This document shows, piece by piece, positions 17,148-25,419 of a stretch of 64,000 nt of DNA (the stretch's first letter is position 1; every line of letters starts with the position of its first letter). The stretch lies in assembly GCF_031454185.1 (NCBI RefSeq), contig NZ_JAVDQI010000003.1, positions 1-64,000 of the forward strand, given 5' to 3'. The DNA comes from Methanococcoides alaskense (GTDB lineage Archaea > Halobacteriota > Methanosarcinia > Methanosarcinales > Methanosarcinaceae). The notes beneath the pieces were generated by a model. It saw only the letters and a list, made by a program, of their open reading frames with translations, did no database searches and had not been told where the DNA came from. The position numbers and the translations under genes were made by a program.

Positions 17148-17910
17148 ATGGCCAAAGTGCAAGTGATTTTGCGATACTAAATGTAGGTGTTGTGAATCCT
17201 GCAGTTGTTGATGAACCGGATTCCGGCGTAATGATTATATTTACATTGGACCTTGGTGTGAGACTGAGTCCTGAATCAAGACCGGTAGCAGTTTCGTCAT
17301 CAAGATCGGTGTAAGCTGTTGCTGTGCTGGATACGGTGGAGATATAGATATTAACAAGATCTCCCTGGTTCATGATAGGAGTTGCCTGTGTAAATGAGTC
17401 ATCTTCATCCCTCATCTGTTCGAGTACGAAGTATCTATCAGCAGTGTCTGTGCCTTGAACCAGTGTAATCATGTTTGCAGCAGATGTAGCAGTTGCATCG
17501 AATCCAGTCATTGCAGCACCATAGGTCTTGTCATTGTTCGCATAGACAAGATCGTTAGTAGTAAGACCATCGGTAATGGTAATGACAGCCTGATTAAGAT
17601 CGATTTGTGAACTACCAATATTGAGTGCGACCGTTACTTTAAGAAGGTCAACCGTGTCCGACATATTAGCAGCAGTGGTGTCATTATTAGCACGTATACC
17701 CTCAATGCTCTTGATCATCAAGTTAGAGGATACTTCCTCAGTTGCCTGTTTACCAGTTGCCTGTGCTTTTTCCTGAAGAACACCGGAAGTCTGTATCAAT
17801 ACTGCTGCTGCTACTGCTGCTACCAATACCATTGCGATGAATATAATGAGGGTACCGATTCCTGCCTGAGCACGATCATTATTCATCATCAGATGTTTGT
17901 TTGCTTTCAT
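17146..17910 (-). CDS. flaB: Archaellin (archaeal flagellin)
   Basis: The protein begins with a short charged leader and a type III signal site (NNDRAQAG followed by IGTLIIFIAMVLVAAVAAAVLI). This is the FlaK-type prepeptidase site and hydrophobic assembly helix of archaellins. The rest is threonine- and serine-rich with several N-x-S/T sequons (for example NNDT, NMSD), so N-glycosylation is likely. GGAGATTA precedes the ATG. No fla accessory genes are nearby, so this is a detached archaellin copy. At 254 residues it is of ordinary length. Confidence 0.93.
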   Translation of the reverse strand: MKANKHLMMNNDRAQAGIGTLIIFIAMVLVAAVAAAVLIQTSGVLQEKAQATGKQATEEVSSNLMIKSIEGIRANNDTTAANMSDTVDLLKVTVALNIGSSQIDLNQAVITITDGLTTNDLVYANNDKTYGAAMTGFDATATSAANMITLVQGTDTADRYFVLEQMRDEDDSFTQATPIMNQGDLVNIYISTVSSTATAYTDLDDETATGLDSGLSLTPRSNVNIIITPESGSSTTAGFTTPTFSIAKSLALWP

Positions 17911-17947
17911 ACATTAATCTCCTATTTTTTAAGTTAATCAGATAATT

Positions 17948-18222
17948 GGAATATTTCCATGTTTATGGACAGATGGAACGAATTTATTTTGAAGCTAATG
18001 CGATATTTATGAACTGTTTAAATGTTTGGAAACATTTTACTGCAGCACAAATTTGTTAGCTTTTAACTTTGACATTCCCTGACCACAATGCGGCGATAGA
18101 TGAGACACACAATAATACTATTGTTTGAATTCCAAACAAATAATATTATATAGCATTCATCACATGCTCATCATAATTAGTATCATGTGTTTGTATATAT
18201 ATTGCACGGTTGGAAAATCCAA
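17948..18222. promoter_or_regulatory. Archaellin/7TM divergent control region with repeated inverted repeats
   Basis: Four inverted repeats share a GTTTGGAA/TTCCAAAC-type half-site: 17948-17958 (GGAATATTTCC), 18021-18036 (AATGTTTGGAAACATT), 18121-18139 (TTGTTTGAATTCCAAACAA) and 18210-18222 (TTGGAAAATCCAA). The second lies about ten bases upstream of a minus-strand TATA-like element near 17999-18010 for the archaellin. The third abuts a plus-strand TATA element (AATATTATATAG, about 18141-18152). Sites upstream of TATA/BRE suit activators; sites beyond it suit repressors. The regulator is unknown. Confidence 0.5.
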
Positions 18223-18294
18223 ACAAGAACCAAAACTGTGGAAAAGAACGTAAATACATTAATATTAGAAAATTTTCAAATACTAACGAACGAG

Positions 18295-19092
18295 ATGAAC
18301 AAAATGAGTACTGGGCTCTTACTAAATATCACAATTTGTTTTGCAATAGCAGTGATCTCTTTGACATTTGCATGGGTACTTGCTAAAAATAAGAATCTGG
18401 AAAAACAAAATTCAAAACCTACCCTTTATGCATTGATCACATTCTGGCTGCTTGTAGCATTTACATACTACCCCACAGCATTTCGGATGATAGCAGCCTA
18501 CATGAACAATACTCAAGTTGACATATTGATGTATTACATAGCAGCTATGCCTTTTGCTTTTGTGTCAGTTCCAATGGCATACATTATCATCTATGTGATA
18601 ACAGGGAACAACCAAGTAAGTAGCTACGTAAGTGTCATATTCGCAATGTTTGGAATATCATACCTGACATTCCTTTTAACTAACGGAGTAATAGAACCAG
18701 TAGTAACTTCCTGGTCATCAATTATCAGTATAAACAGTAACATTGCGATCAACATTTACCTGCTTGGCCTTTTTATCATCCCCACGGCCATGATCCTTGG
18801 AATAATGCTGTTGATCCTCCTTAGGAAGATATCGAAAAGAATGCGATATCATACAGTATTGCTGCTTGTGTCGATCTCATTGGTCATCGATTTCATGCTA
18901 ACTGATATGATCACGACATTTGATAGGATGCAGCTTGTTGCAAGGACCTTTGTCCTTATAGGAACGGTTCTTGCATACCTTTCATACTTTCCACCACTGA
19001 CATTACAGGAAAAGCTAGGCATCAGGCAGCATAAATACGAACCTTTTGACGAAGATGAATTCATGGATTCAGAGGATAGTGACTATGTCTGA
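18295..19092 (+). CDS. Seven-helix membrane protein of unknown function
   Basis: Seven hydrophobic segments are spread over the protein: GLLLNITICFAIAVISL, LYALITFWLLVAFTYY, MYYIAAMPFAFVSVP, VIFAMFGISYLTFLL, YLLGLFIIPTAMILGI, TVLLLVSISLVIDFML and TFVLIGTVLAYLSYF. The protein ends in an acidic cytoplasmic tail (FDEDEFMDSEDSDYV). It resembles the free-standing 7TM sensor modules seen in front of archaeal kinases but has no attached output domain. The frame is open from 18187; ATG at 18295 or 18304 gives a membrane-ready start. It overlaps the following winged-helix gene by eight bases, so the two products are probably made together. Confidence 0.6.
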   Translation: MNKMSTGLLLNITICFAIAVISLTFAWVLAKNKNLEKQNSKPTLYALITFWLLVAFTYYPTAFRMIAAYMNNTQVDILMYYIAAMPFAFVSVPMAYIIIYVITGNNQVSSYVSVIFAMFGISYLTFLLTNGVIEPVVTSWSSIISINSNIAINIYLLGLFIIPTAMILGIMLLILLRKISKRMRYHTVLLLVSISLVIDFMLTDMITTFDRMQLVARTFVLIGTVLAYLSYFPPLTLQEKLGIRQHKYEPFDEDEFMDSEDSDYV

Positions 19093-19447
19093 TGGAATAG
19101 ATGTTGAACATGAGAAGAAGGTAGCAGAATTCTACCAGTCATTGGGGATAAATCAAGGACCAGGAGATATTCAATACCGCATTATCTTATTAGTTCTGAA
19201 GAAAAATGAAGGAAAGATAACGGAATTTGCAGAGATAAGGGCATACACAGACCAATTTGCAGATAGAGGAAGTATTGGAAGTAAGATGAAGAGCGTCTTC
19301 CAATTAGAGGGACTTGCAGAGAAAGTACAACGCGGCGGTTATGTGATAACAGAAAGGGGATTAATAGCCGCTAATTTTTTGAAGTATACATCTGCATTCT
19401 ACAAAAAGACAAAGAGCATGCAGGCAATGCTTGATCGTCTTCCATAA
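19085..19447 (+). CDS. Small winged-helix protein paired with the 7TM protein
   Basis: The 120-residue protein looks helical with a winged-helix pattern: DIQYRIILLVLKKNEGKITEFAEIRAYTD, SKMKSVFQLEGLAEKVQRGGYVITERG, and a basic C-terminal helix. It is probably a DNA-binding regulator, though a protein-interaction role is possible. A longer frame starts at 19046, but the ATG at 19085, inside the end of the 7TM gene (ATGTCTGA overlap), fits coupling. I recognise no named family. Confidence 0.6.
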   Translation: MSDGIDVEHEKKVAEFYQSLGINQGPGDIQYRIILLVLKKNEGKITEFAEIRAYTDQFADRGSIGSKMKSVFQLEGLAEKVQRGGYVITERGLIAANFLKYTSAFYKKTKSMQAMLDRLP

Positions 19448-19477
19448 TGGCGAAAGATGTATATAGAATAAATTTTA

Positions 19478-19503
19478 TGTACATATTTATACGTCAATGT
19501 ACA
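19478..19503 (+). promoter_or_regulatory. Two TRP-box-like TGTACA sites around the trpC promoter
   Basis: TGTACA occurs at 19478-19483 and 19498-19503, 20 bases apart or two helical turns. An AT-rich TATA-like core (ATATTTATA) lies between them, just upstream of trpC. TGTACA is the TRP-box sequence bound by the TrpY repressor of Methanothermobacter. Use of the same logic here is inferred. Confidence 0.55.
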
Positions 19504-19515
19504 CAAGTGGTTATT

Positions 19516-20331
19516 ATGCACTCTGCAATACATGAAATTATCAATTCTACGGAAAAGCGGATCAAAACGCTTTATGAAGCGGAAGATCATCCTACTTTGA
19601 ATGGGAGCACACAGGGGATAGAGAAGATAATCGAAGCTATTCACTCGAAAAAGAATAGTGGAAAAGTTCCGATAATTGCAGAGGTCAAACCTGCATCCCC
19701 GTCTATGAAAATAATGGACATTTCACCGGAAGAAGCGAGAAAAATAGCCATGGATATGGAAGATGCAGGAGCTATTGCCATATCTGTTCTGACAGAACCG
19801 GAGTTCTTTGAAGGTTCCATTGATAATCTTAAAGCTGTCAGAGAAGCTATTTCATTACCTGTCCTGAGAAAAGATTTCATTATTGATAAGGTGCAGTTCG
19901 ATGAGGTTAGAAGTGATCTTATATTATTGATCGCAGGTCTTCTCGATGAGAAACTGGAGGAGCTCATTGAATATGCACGATCGAAGGAATTCGAACCCCT
20001 TGTGGAAATACATAATGCGGAAGAACTTACATATGTTCTTGAGAATAGTTCAGCAAAGATAGTAGGCATCAATAATCGCGACCTTACAACCCTTGAGGTG
20101 GATATTGCCACCACAGAGGAACTTATACCGATAATAAAGAAGTACGATGAGAGGACAGGTAAGAAGCACCTTGTGATCAGTGAGAGTGGAGTACACACAC
20201 CTGAAGACGCAAGAAGGATGATGAGAGCCGGTGCTGATGCGATACTTATAGGAACATCCATTGTCAAAGATGGAGACGTTTATAGAAAGACCAAAGAACT
20301 GGTCGATGCACTTGATGACAATATGGAATGA
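19516..20331 (+). CDS. trpC: Indole-3-glycerol-phosphate synthase
   Basis: The enzyme closes the indole ring in tryptophan synthesis. It is a TIM barrel with the family blocks PIIAEVKPASPS (first strand lysine), AISVLTEPEFFEGS, LPVLRKDFIID, KIVGINNRDLTTL, ISESGV and the phosphate-binding ADAILIGTSIV. The frame extends to 19447, but the ATG at 19516 lies after the TRP-box promoter and fits family length (271 residues). It leads a trpC-trpB-trpA set; the anthranilate-side genes are not in the window. Confidence 0.95.
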   Translation: MHSAIHEIINSTEKRIKTLYEAEDHPTLNGSTQGIEKIIEAIHSKKNSGKVPIIAEVKPASPSMKIMDISPEEARKIAMDMEDAGAIAISVLTEPEFFEGSIDNLKAVREAISLPVLRKDFIIDKVQFDEVRSDLILLIAGLLDEKLEELIEYARSKEFEPLVEIHNAEELTYVLENSSAKIVGINNRDLTTLEVDIATTEELIPIIKKYDERTGKKHLVISESGVHTPEDARRMMRAGADAILIGTSIVKDGDVYRKTKELVDALDDNME

Positions 20332-20348
20332 TAATAGGGAGGTATGAT

Positions 20349-21530
20349 ATGAGCGATACAAAATATGGAAAGTACGGCGGACAGTTCGTCCCCGAGATAC
20401 TGATGCCTGCTCTCGAAGAACTTGAGCAGGGATATGAGAAGTACAGGAATGACCCACAATTTCTGGAGGAGCTTAATTATTATCTGAAAGATTTTGCAGG
20501 TCGGGAAACACCCCTTTATCACGCCAGGAACCTTAGCAAGAAATACGGCACAAAGATCTATCTAAAAAGAGAAGATCTTGTACATGGTGGCGCTCACAAG
20601 CTGAACAACACGATCGGCCAGGCATTGCTTGCGAAGTATATGGGAAAGACAAGACTTGTTGCAGAGACCGGAGCAGGACAGCATGGTACTGCTACTGCCA
20701 TGGCAGGGACTAACCTGGGGTTCGAGACACATGTATATATGGGCGCCAAGGACACTGAAAGGCAGCGCATGAACGTTTATCGAATGGAGATCATGGGAAC
20801 AGAGGTACATCCGGTCGAGTCCGGCTCAAGGACACTTAAAGATGCCATCAACGAAGCACTGCGCGATTGGGTTTCAAATGTAGAGAATACACATTATCTG
20901 ATAGGTTCAGTAGTTGGACCACATCCATATCCGATGATGGTAAGGGATTTCCAGAGCGTGATCGGAAATGAGGTCAAGCAGCAGATATTGGAAAAGGAGG
21001 GACGTTATCCGGACTCCATAGTTGCATGTGCAGGCGGCGGTAGTAATGCAATGGGCATATTCTACCCATTCATTGAAGAGGACGTGAAACTTATAGCAGT
21101 AGAGGCAGGCGGAAAGGGTATGAAATGTATCAAGGGAGCTGCACTTCATTCGGCATCACTATCCGTTGGCGAGGATGGCGTTCTCCAGGGTGCTCGCACA
21201 CGCATCCTTCAGGATGAGTATGGCCAGATCCTCGAATCAAGTTCCATTTCAGCAGGACTGGATTATTCAGGAGTAGGTCCTGAACTTGCCCATCTTGCAG
21301 ATATTGGAAGACTTCTGCCCCGTGTTGTCAATGATGATATGGCATTGGAAGCATTCCACGAGCTAAGTCGCGTGGAAGGCATTATCCCTGCGCTTGAATC
21401 ATCTCACGCAGTGGCACATGTTATGGAAGCAGCAGAGTCAGGAGAACTTGGTGAGCTTGTGGTGATCAATCTCTCCGGGAGAGGGGATAAAGACCTTGAA
21501 ACCGTGATCGGACTCGAAAGGAGGAATTGA
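20349..21530 (+). CDS. trpB: Tryptophan synthase beta chain
   Basis: This PLP enzyme condenses indole with serine. The PLP lysine is Lys84 in HGGAHKLNN and the phosphate-binding loop is CAGGGSNAMG. ETGAGQHGTATAMAG and HPYPMMVRDFQ are the canonical TrpB1 blocks, so it should work in complex with TrpA. GGGAGGT lies five to six bases before the ATG at 20349; a longer in-frame start at 20328 would overlap trpC. At 393 residues it has the usual length. Confidence 0.96.
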   Translation: MSDTKYGKYGGQFVPEILMPALEELEQGYEKYRNDPQFLEELNYYLKDFAGRETPLYHARNLSKKYGTKIYLKREDLVHGGAHKLNNTIGQALLAKYMGKTRLVAETGAGQHGTATAMAGTNLGFETHVYMGAKDTERQRMNVYRMEIMGTEVHPVESGSRTLKDAINEALRDWVSNVENTHYLIGSVVGPHPYPMMVRDFQSVIGNEVKQQILEKEGRYPDSIVACAGGGSNAMGIFYPFIEEDVKLIAVEAGGKGMKCIKGAALHSASLSVGEDGVLQGARTRILQDEYGQILESSSISAGLDYSGVGPELAHLADIGRLLPRVVNDDMALEAFHELSRVEGIIPALESSHAVAHVMEAAESGELGELVVINLSGRGDKDLETVIGLERRN

Positions 21531-21531
21531 G

Positions 21532-22311
21532 ATGAGATTAGCTGAAAAATTCAATGAACTGAAGAACAGGAATGAGACAGCACTTCTTGCTTATGTTTGT
21601 GCAGGAGATCCAGATATTGATTCGACCCCACGAATTGTAGAGTCGCTCATAAGAAGTGGCGCAGACATTATAGAACTGGGATTGCCATTCTCTGACCCGG
21701 TAGCAGACGGACCCACCATACAGGCAGCATCTGAAAGAGCACTTTCAGCAGGAATGAACCCCGACAGGTATTTTGAACTTGTGGCAAACCTTGATGTGCA
21801 GATCCCACTTGTGTGCATGACATATTATAATCTGATATACAAAAGAGGAATTGAAAGATTTGTAAAGGATTGTGTCAGTTCAGGTATCGGCGGATTGATC
21901 ATCCCGGATCTGCCGGCAGAGGAAAGCAATGACCTTGCAAACTGCTGCTCACAGGAAGGAGTGGACCTTATATTCTTAGTAGCTCCGGTTACTACGGATG
22001 AGAGAATAGAGATGATATTGTCTAAGACGTCCGGCTTTGTGTATATTGTCTCAAGATTAGGCGTCACAGGAACAAGATCCGACGTCACAGCTGCGACATC
22101 AGACATAATTTCAAGAGTCAGGACAGACATCCCGAAAGCTGTTGGTTTCGGAATTTCCAATGCAGAACAAGCTGCAAAGATCATAGATGCAGGTGCTGAC
22201 GGAGTTATAGTGGGTTCTGCTTTTGTAGATATTATCGCATCAGGAGATAATGTCGAAAAAAGACTGGAAGACCTTACAACTGAAATAAAGGCAGTCTGCA
22301 GAAGGGACTGA
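21532..22311 (+). CDS. trpA: Tryptophan synthase alpha chain
   Basis: The TIM-barrel subunit cleaves indole-3-glycerol phosphate and channels indole to TrpB. Catalytic residues are seen in IIELGLPFSDPVADGPTIQ (the active glutamate and aspartate) and GGLIIPDLPAEE. The phosphate site is GFGISNAEQ and ADGVIVGSA. AGGAGGAATTGAG of the trpB end supplies the ribosome site, and the gap is one base. 259 residues, normal length. Confidence 0.96.
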   Translation: MRLAEKFNELKNRNETALLAYVCAGDPDIDSTPRIVESLIRSGADIIELGLPFSDPVADGPTIQAASERALSAGMNPDRYFELVANLDVQIPLVCMTYYNLIYKRGIERFVKDCVSSGIGGLIIPDLPAEESNDLANCCSQEGVDLIFLVAPVTTDERIEMILSKTSGFVYIVSRLGVTGTRSDVTAATSDIISRVRTDIPKAVGFGISNAEQAAKIIDAGADGVIVGSAFVDIIASGDNVEKRLEDLTTEIKAVCRRD

Positions 22312-22329
22312 AGAACAGAAATTAAACTA

Positions 22330-22349
22330 AGAGGGAGTTTGCTCCCTCT
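22330..22349. terminator. Hairpin between convergent trpA and ftsY
   Basis: AGAGGGAG and CTCCCTCT form a perfect eight-pair stem with a TTTG loop. It may end both convergent transcripts, although the T-runs on either side are weak. Confidence 0.6.
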
Positions 22350-22353
22350 GTAA

Positions 22354-23454
22354 TTATTCGAACAACTGGTCTACGAACCATTTAGGATCGAACTTTTTAA
22401 GGTCGTCATACCCCTGGCCCATTCCGAGGAACAGAATTGGCTTACCTGTTATGTAGGCAATGGATATTGCTGCACCACCTTTGGAATCAGCATCTGTTTT
22501 CGTTAGAATTGAGCCATGAATTGGGACAGCAGCATTGAATTGCTGAGCACGTTCTACAGCGTCATTGCCTGCAACTGCCTCATCCACAAAGATTATGAGA
22601 TCAGGAGAGCTTACACGGCAGACCTTCTTAAGCTGTGCCATAAGATTCACATTGGTGTGCATCCTACCGGCCGTATCGGAAAGTATGACATCTACATTGT
22701 TTGCCTTTGCGTGCTGTACAGCATCATAGACAACTGCTGCAGGGTCACCGCCTTCCTGATGCTTGATCAGTTTTACGCCGACCCTCTCTGCATGAATAGC
22801 GATCTGATCGATAGCTCCTGCCCTGAAAGTATCACCGGCTGCAATGACAACGGAATATTTCATGTCTTTCAGGCGTTTTGCCATTTTTGAGATGGTTGTG
22901 GTCTTTCCAGTTCCGTTAATACCTATGAAAACGATATGAACCGGTTTTTTCGCATCCCTGATATAATCATCAAGATCAAAAACGTTTGCAGACATGACTT
23001 TGTAGATAGCACTCCTCAATGCATTCTCCACAAGGTCACCAGTATTCTTTCCAAGCTTCTTGCGACTTCCCACAAGTTCCCCTTTCACGGACTCGACTAT
23101 CGCCTCTGCGACATTGATAGCAATATCGCTCTCAAGCAAAGCCATTTCAAGCTCCCAGAGAGAATCTTCGATATCACTTCCATCGAGTATGACCTCTCTT
23201 TCGAAAACAAGGGCTTTGGCCTTTTGAGCAAAACCGATCTTTTGTTTTAATGGAGCGGGAGCTTCTGCTTTGTCAAGCTTATCTTCAGAAGAAGAAACGG
23301 TTTCCGAAACTTCTGGCGTTGATACTGTCTCTTCTGCAGGTTCGACCTCAACGATCTCTTCGACAGGCTCTTTCAACTCAACAGCCTTCTCATCGATCGT
23401 CTTACCGATCGATTGTTTGAAACTACCAAGTTTTTCCTTGAGCTTATTAAACAC
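22354..23454 (-). CDS. ftsY: Signal recognition particle receptor FtsY
   Basis: FtsY docks SRP-ribosome complexes at the membrane through paired GTPases. An acidic, low-complexity N-terminal region (residues about 20-75) is followed by the NG domain: GINGTGKTTTISKM (G1), DTFRAGA, DTAGRMHTN (G3), TKTDADSKGG (G4) and GMGQGYDDL. The partner SRP54 is encoded at 51453-52772. It closes the conserved ribosomal-prefoldin block on this strand. Confidence 0.96.
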   Translation of the reverse strand: MFNKLKEKLGSFKQSIGKTIDEKAVELKEPVEEIVEVEPAEETVSTPEVSETVSSSEDKLDKAEAPAPLKQKIGFAQKAKALVFEREVILDGSDIEDSLWELEMALLESDIAINVAEAIVESVKGELVGSRKKLGKNTGDLVENALRSAIYKVMSANVFDLDDYIRDAKKPVHIVFIGINGTGKTTTISKMAKRLKDMKYSVVIAAGDTFRAGAIDQIAIHAERVGVKLIKHQEGGDPAAVVYDAVQHAKANNVDVILSDTAGRMHTNVNLMAQLKKVCRVSSPDLIIFVDEAVAGNDAVERAQQFNAAVPIHGSILTKTDADSKGGAAISIAYITGKPILFLGMGQGYDDLKKFDPKWFVDQLFE

Positions 23455-23513
23455 TAAAACTCATCCTTAAAAATGATAAAAATAAAAAAGGAATCAGAAC
23501 ATAATGAACAAGA

Positions 23514-23930
23514 TCACTGCGGAGGTCTGTTTCCAACTGTTGATTCAATTGAAGCCAGACGCTGCCCTATCTGAGTAAGGGTTCCATTCAAGCGTTCAAC
23601 AACCTTGCCGAGCTCTTCCTTGCGCTGAGTGAGCGTTTCAATGGCTTCAGCCGGAGTTTTCTCCACACTGATACCTGCTCCGACACTTACAACGATCTTA
23701 TCGACATCTGCAATATTTGCATGTATCAATGCCCCTGCTCCCAGAGAGATCATTGTATTAATAGCACCGGAAGCGGATTTAAGCTCCTCCAGAGTTAAGA
23801 TGGCACGTGTGCAATCCTCAATGGACATCTGCACCATACCAAGCTGCTGATTAACTGATTCAGCATTCTTCTGCAACTCGCGATGTTGCGCTGCGAGATT
23901 TCGTGCGTCCTGTTCACTCGTTTCTGACAT
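23514..23930 (-). CDS. pfdA: Prefoldin alpha subunit
   Basis: Two long coiled-coil helices flank a beta-hairpin core (ISLGAGALIHANIADVDKIVVSVGAGISVEKTP), the layout of archaeal prefoldin alpha. The hexamer delivers unfolded proteins to the thermosome. ATG at 23939 overlaps the previous stop as ATGA, while ATG at 23930 sits ten bases after CAGAGG and matches the family start MSETSEQ; the latter is preferred but close. It sits between eL20 and FtsY as in many archaea. Confidence 0.92.
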   Translation of the reverse strand: MSETSEQDARNLAAQHRELQKNAESVNQQLGMVQMSIEDCTRAILTLEELKSASGAINTMISLGAGALIHANIADVDKIVVSVGAGISVEKTPAEAIETLTQRKEELGKVVERLNGTLTQIGQRLASIESTVGNRPPQ

Positions 23931-23935
23931 AGATC

Positions 23936-24112
23936 TCATGCCTCTGTGACACTCTCGATCTTAATTAATGCCCTAACGATCCTATGTTTACTACCAAAAG
24001 TAGACAATGTCTTATCACGAGCATTCTTTTCATTTTGGCTCTCGACGTTCTTGGTGAACTTCTCCCAAGAATGTCCTGCTTTGAATGTGCCTTTGACAAC
24101 ATAATTCTGCAT
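23936..24112 (-). CDS. rplX: Ribosomal protein eL20 (L18Ae/LX)
   Basis: The 58-residue protein reads MQNYVVKGTFKAGHSW and ends RIVRALIKIESVTEA, the archaeal LX pattern. It belongs to the large ribosomal subunit. Its stop overlaps the first possible prefoldin start. The gene was found by reading the gap between prefoldin and aIF6. Confidence 0.93.
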   Translation of the reverse strand: MQNYVVKGTFKAGHSWEKFTKNVESQNEKNARDKTLSTFGSKHRIVRALIKIESVTEA

Positions 24113-24152
24113 ATGAAATCACCTGTTATATTATTAATTTAAAGACCAATGA

Positions 24153-24806
24153 TCAAACAAAGAACAGTGCGTCCTCAACTCTTCCGAGTTCGTGACCCGT
24201 AGTATTGGAACCTGCTACATATCCTTTTGAATTGGCGAGCAAACCTGAGCCTACTGCTTGTGAACCATAGTTAGTGGTACCCACTTCGACAGGAATAGCG
24301 AACACATCCTCAAGAACGGAAAGTTCCTCCGGCGTCACCATTGGGTGAACCAGTAAACCTCTGTTCGTGACAACGCCTGCCATTCCAACAGTCCCCAGAC
24401 CTGCAATAGTGCCTCTGTGAACATCTACTCCAAGAACCCTTGAGATCACTTCTATCGAACTATCGGTCATTTCCGGATGTACAAGTGCTGCCGTATCATT
24501 TGCCAATATCACATTCCCAACGGCTGTGAGCATATCTGGAAGCACTTCAACTGGGACCTCAACGTCTTTGAGATCATTGACATTGGCATTCCTTGATATC
24601 AGGAAACCATTTGAATTGCCTTTGGAAAGTGAACCTACCACAATACTGCCATTTATCAATGTAGAGATTACCTTTACATCAAGCTGTTCTGCAAGCAAGT
24701 CGATAGCCTTTCCAGCAGTACCGATAGGAACGATAGCCACATCTTCCGTACATGTGGCAAATACCCCTAATACAGGGTTATCATAGATGTTCACTGTTTT
24801 AATCAT
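24153..24806 (-). CDS. eif6: Translation initiation factor aIF6
   Basis: aIF6 binds the large ribosomal subunit and blocks premature joining. The protein has the five-fold pseudosymmetric repeats of the family, each with an N-x-x-G type turn: NPVLGVFATCTED, NGSIVVGSLSKGNSNG, NDTAALVHPEMTD, TNRGLLVHPMVTPEE and NSKGYVAGSNTTGHE. At 217 residues it has the standard archaeal length. It is flanked by eL31 and eL20. Confidence 0.96.
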   Translation of the reverse strand: MIKTVNIYDNPVLGVFATCTEDVAIVPIGTAGKAIDLLAEQLDVKVISTLINGSIVVGSLSKGNSNGFLISRNANVNDLKDVEVPVEVLPDMLTAVGNVILANDTAALVHPEMTDSSIEVISRVLGVDVHRGTIAGLGTVGMAGVVTNRGLLVHPMVTPEELSVLEDVFAIPVEVGTTNYGSQAVGSGLLANSKGYVAGSNTTGHELGRVEDALFFV

Positions 24807-24845
24807 TATTGTCCTATGCTATACGATATAAGATCCATCTTAAGA

Positions 24846-25112
24846 TCAAGCAAGTTCTGCCTGGATCTCTCCATCTTCGAACTTTGCAGCTCGAATACGA
24901 ATGGACGATGGTGGTTTCTGAGAACCTCGTTCCCAGATCTTGTGGTTGATAGTAGCATCTATCTTGATCTGTGAAGGATCTGCTTTCATGTGCCTTACAA
25001 GATATTTTCTTATAAGAGACATAGCTCTGCTGGTACGCTTCCACCTTGGAGCAAGCTTTGCTTCACGAAGTGGAATAGTGTAGATCTGTTCCTTTACCGC
25101 GTCTTCTGCCAT
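24846..25112 (-). CDS. rpl31e: Ribosomal protein eL31
   Basis: The protein shows the eL31 blocks YTIPLREAKLAPRWKRTSRA, IRKYLVRHMK and INHKIWERGSQKPPSSIRIRA. It is a large-subunit protein near the exit tunnel. Upstream in-frame GTG and ATG codons add three residues; ATG at 25112 behind GGTGATGACA is taken as the start. It follows eL39 after ten bases. Confidence 0.95.
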   Translation of the reverse strand: MAEDAVKEQIYTIPLREAKLAPRWKRTSRAMSLIRKYLVRHMKADPSQIKIDATINHKIWERGSQKPPSSIRIRAAKFEDGEIQAELA

Positions 25113-25122
25113 TGTCATCACC

Positions 25123-25278
25123 TTATTTCACGTCTAAACTGTTCCTTCTCCAGTGCCTTCTCTTTGGGTGGCTAACAACCTTTCTGTTAGTCTTGATGAT
25201 CACCCAGGTTGGTACGCGCTGATTCTGATTATGCGCTTTTGCCAGCCTTATCTTCTGTCCTTTTGTATTGTGGCTCAC
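25123..25278 (-). CDS. rpl39e: Ribosomal protein eL39
   Basis: A 51-codon frame with a GTG start encodes a very basic protein (SHNTKGQKIRLAKAHNQNQ; PTWVIIKTNRKV; PKRRHWRRNSLDV), matching eL39, which lines the exit tunnel. AGGTGAGATAA precedes the GTG. It is shorter than the usual cut-off for gene finders and was read directly from the gap upstream of eL31. Confidence 0.95.
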   Translation of the reverse strand: MSHNTKGQKIRLAKAHNQNQRVPTWVIIKTNRKVVSHPKRRHWRRNSLDVK

Positions 25279-25419
25279 TTATCTCACCTGTAATTTGATT
25301 AATTGTAACGCCAATCATAAAGATTTGCGTCTATAAATCGATTATCCTATAAATCATTAATCTATGAGCAATAAGATTCCCCATCTGATATATCTTTATG
25401 TTCAAAAAAGAACAGTATA

